Assembly (NCBI GenBank): GCA_905371275.1
Contig: CAJPLH010000146.1
Location: 1 to 5,251 of the forward strand
Direction of reading: 5' to 3'
Source of the DNA: Prevotellaceae bacterium
GTDB taxonomy: Bacteria; Bacteroidota; Bacteroidia; Bacteroidales; Bacteroidaceae
DNA length: 5,251 nucleotides
Made by a program: the position numbers and the translations under genes. Below, piece after piece: positions 4,924 to 5,251 of this stretch. The notes under the pieces are model-generated. The model searched no databases, was not told the DNA's origin, and worked only from the letters and a program-made list of their open reading frames with translations. Every line of letters begins with the position of its first letter. The first letter of the stretch is position 1.

Positions 4924-5251
4924 TGCTTGTTCTTTTTTGATGAGTCAATAATTCGATTTGCTTCTTTGAGTATTTCTAATTCTGTGGAATATTCTACTTG
5001 ATAAATGTGCCACCCTTCGCCTTCTCTATTGTTACCGAACACCGCCTGGAAAATGATAGGCTGAATGCTAGAATTGACAAGCAGAAATTGAAAGTCTCCA
5101 TTGTAGTAATACGGGGTGATAAAGGCTGGACTAATCCAAAGATCTTTGTAATAGACCTTGTTGCCCCTGCGCATACCTACGCCGCAATCTCCAAATCTAG
5201 GTGTATGATATTTCTTTTCAGTCTTTGATTTGCAAAACAGCAAGTTGAAGA
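4920..5251 (-). CDS. Hypothetical protein, 5' end uncertain or outside the window
   Basis: I do not recognise this protein. The frame is open to the right edge (109 codons before the stop). The first possible start inside is TTG at 5243; the first ATG is at 5174 (84 residues, beginning MRRGNKVYY). The true start may lie beyond base 5251. The visible part looks like a mixed beta protein rich in aromatic residues (KVYYKDLWISPAFITPYYYN, then DFQFLLVN) with a final helix, STELEILKEANRIIDS, and a Lys-rich tail. It has no signal peptide and no membrane segment. Cysteines are few (two near the visible N-terminus). The ATGA overlap with the zinc-motif gene shows it belongs to the same transcript. I can offer no function. 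Confidence 0.65.
   Translation of the reverse strand, partial: FNLLFCKSKTEKKYHTPRFGDCGVGMRRGNKVYYKDLWISPAFITPYYYNGDFQFLLVNSSIQPIIFQAVFGNNREGEGWHIYQVEYSTELEILKEANRIIDSSKKNKQ

Noticed and set aside
1..5251. CRISPR arrays, tRNA or rRNA genes, insertion sequences, integrase or att sites
   Set aside because: I looked for regularly spaced repeats, cloverleaf-like segments, transposase motifs and terminal inverted repeats and saw none; the only repeat of note is the 45-bp tandem duplication.

Overview
The window looks like part of a phage, prophage or other mobile-element gene cluster from a Bacteroidota (Bacteroidales-type) host. The evidence for this is the mix of families (DUF4494, the DUF1599/Nmad1 repeat family, YopX, a trimeric-type dUTPase and an orphan-looking C5 cytosine methyltransferase). 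The start codons also fit: they follow A-rich ACAA/AAAC leaders with no Shine-Dalgarno sequence, as in Bacteroidota. I cannot name a genus, and nothing in the window separates a free phage from a prophage or an integrative element: there are no structural genes, integrase or att site.

Every gene I accept lies on the minus strand, so transcription runs from high to low coordinates. In that order they are: an unrecognised protein open to the right edge (4920-5251); a 231-aa protein with a CxxC...CxxC zinc-binding motif (4228-4923); a YopX-family protein (3792-4217); a 92-aa coiled-coil protein (3477-3755); a DNA C5-cytosine methyltransferase (2392-3480); a 62-aa single-pass membrane protein (2148-2336); a two-repeat DUF1599 protein (1557-2120); an unrecognised helical 194-aa protein (954-1538); dUTPase (499-957); and a DUF4494 protein running off the left edge (1-413, possibly starting at 458 or 518).

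The genes are packed like an operon. Three junctions are 4-nt ATGA stop/start overlaps (4920-4923, 3477-3480, 954-957), and most other gaps are 10-55 nt. The one spacer with a clear sequence structure is 2337-2391, which holds a palindrome plus an extra half-site. The dUTPase 3' end and the DUF4494 5' end share a region where a 45-bp tandem repeat carries alternative in-frame ATG codons.

Taken together the cluster reads as an early or middle module for nucleotide-pool control and DNA modification: dUTPase keeps dUTP low, the methyltransferase marks DNA, and the DUF1599 protein belongs to a family linked by gene neighbourhood to nucleotide modification. The remaining genes are small accessory proteins of unknown role. 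I see no convincing evidence for a wholly new system; the items worth a second look are in the findings.
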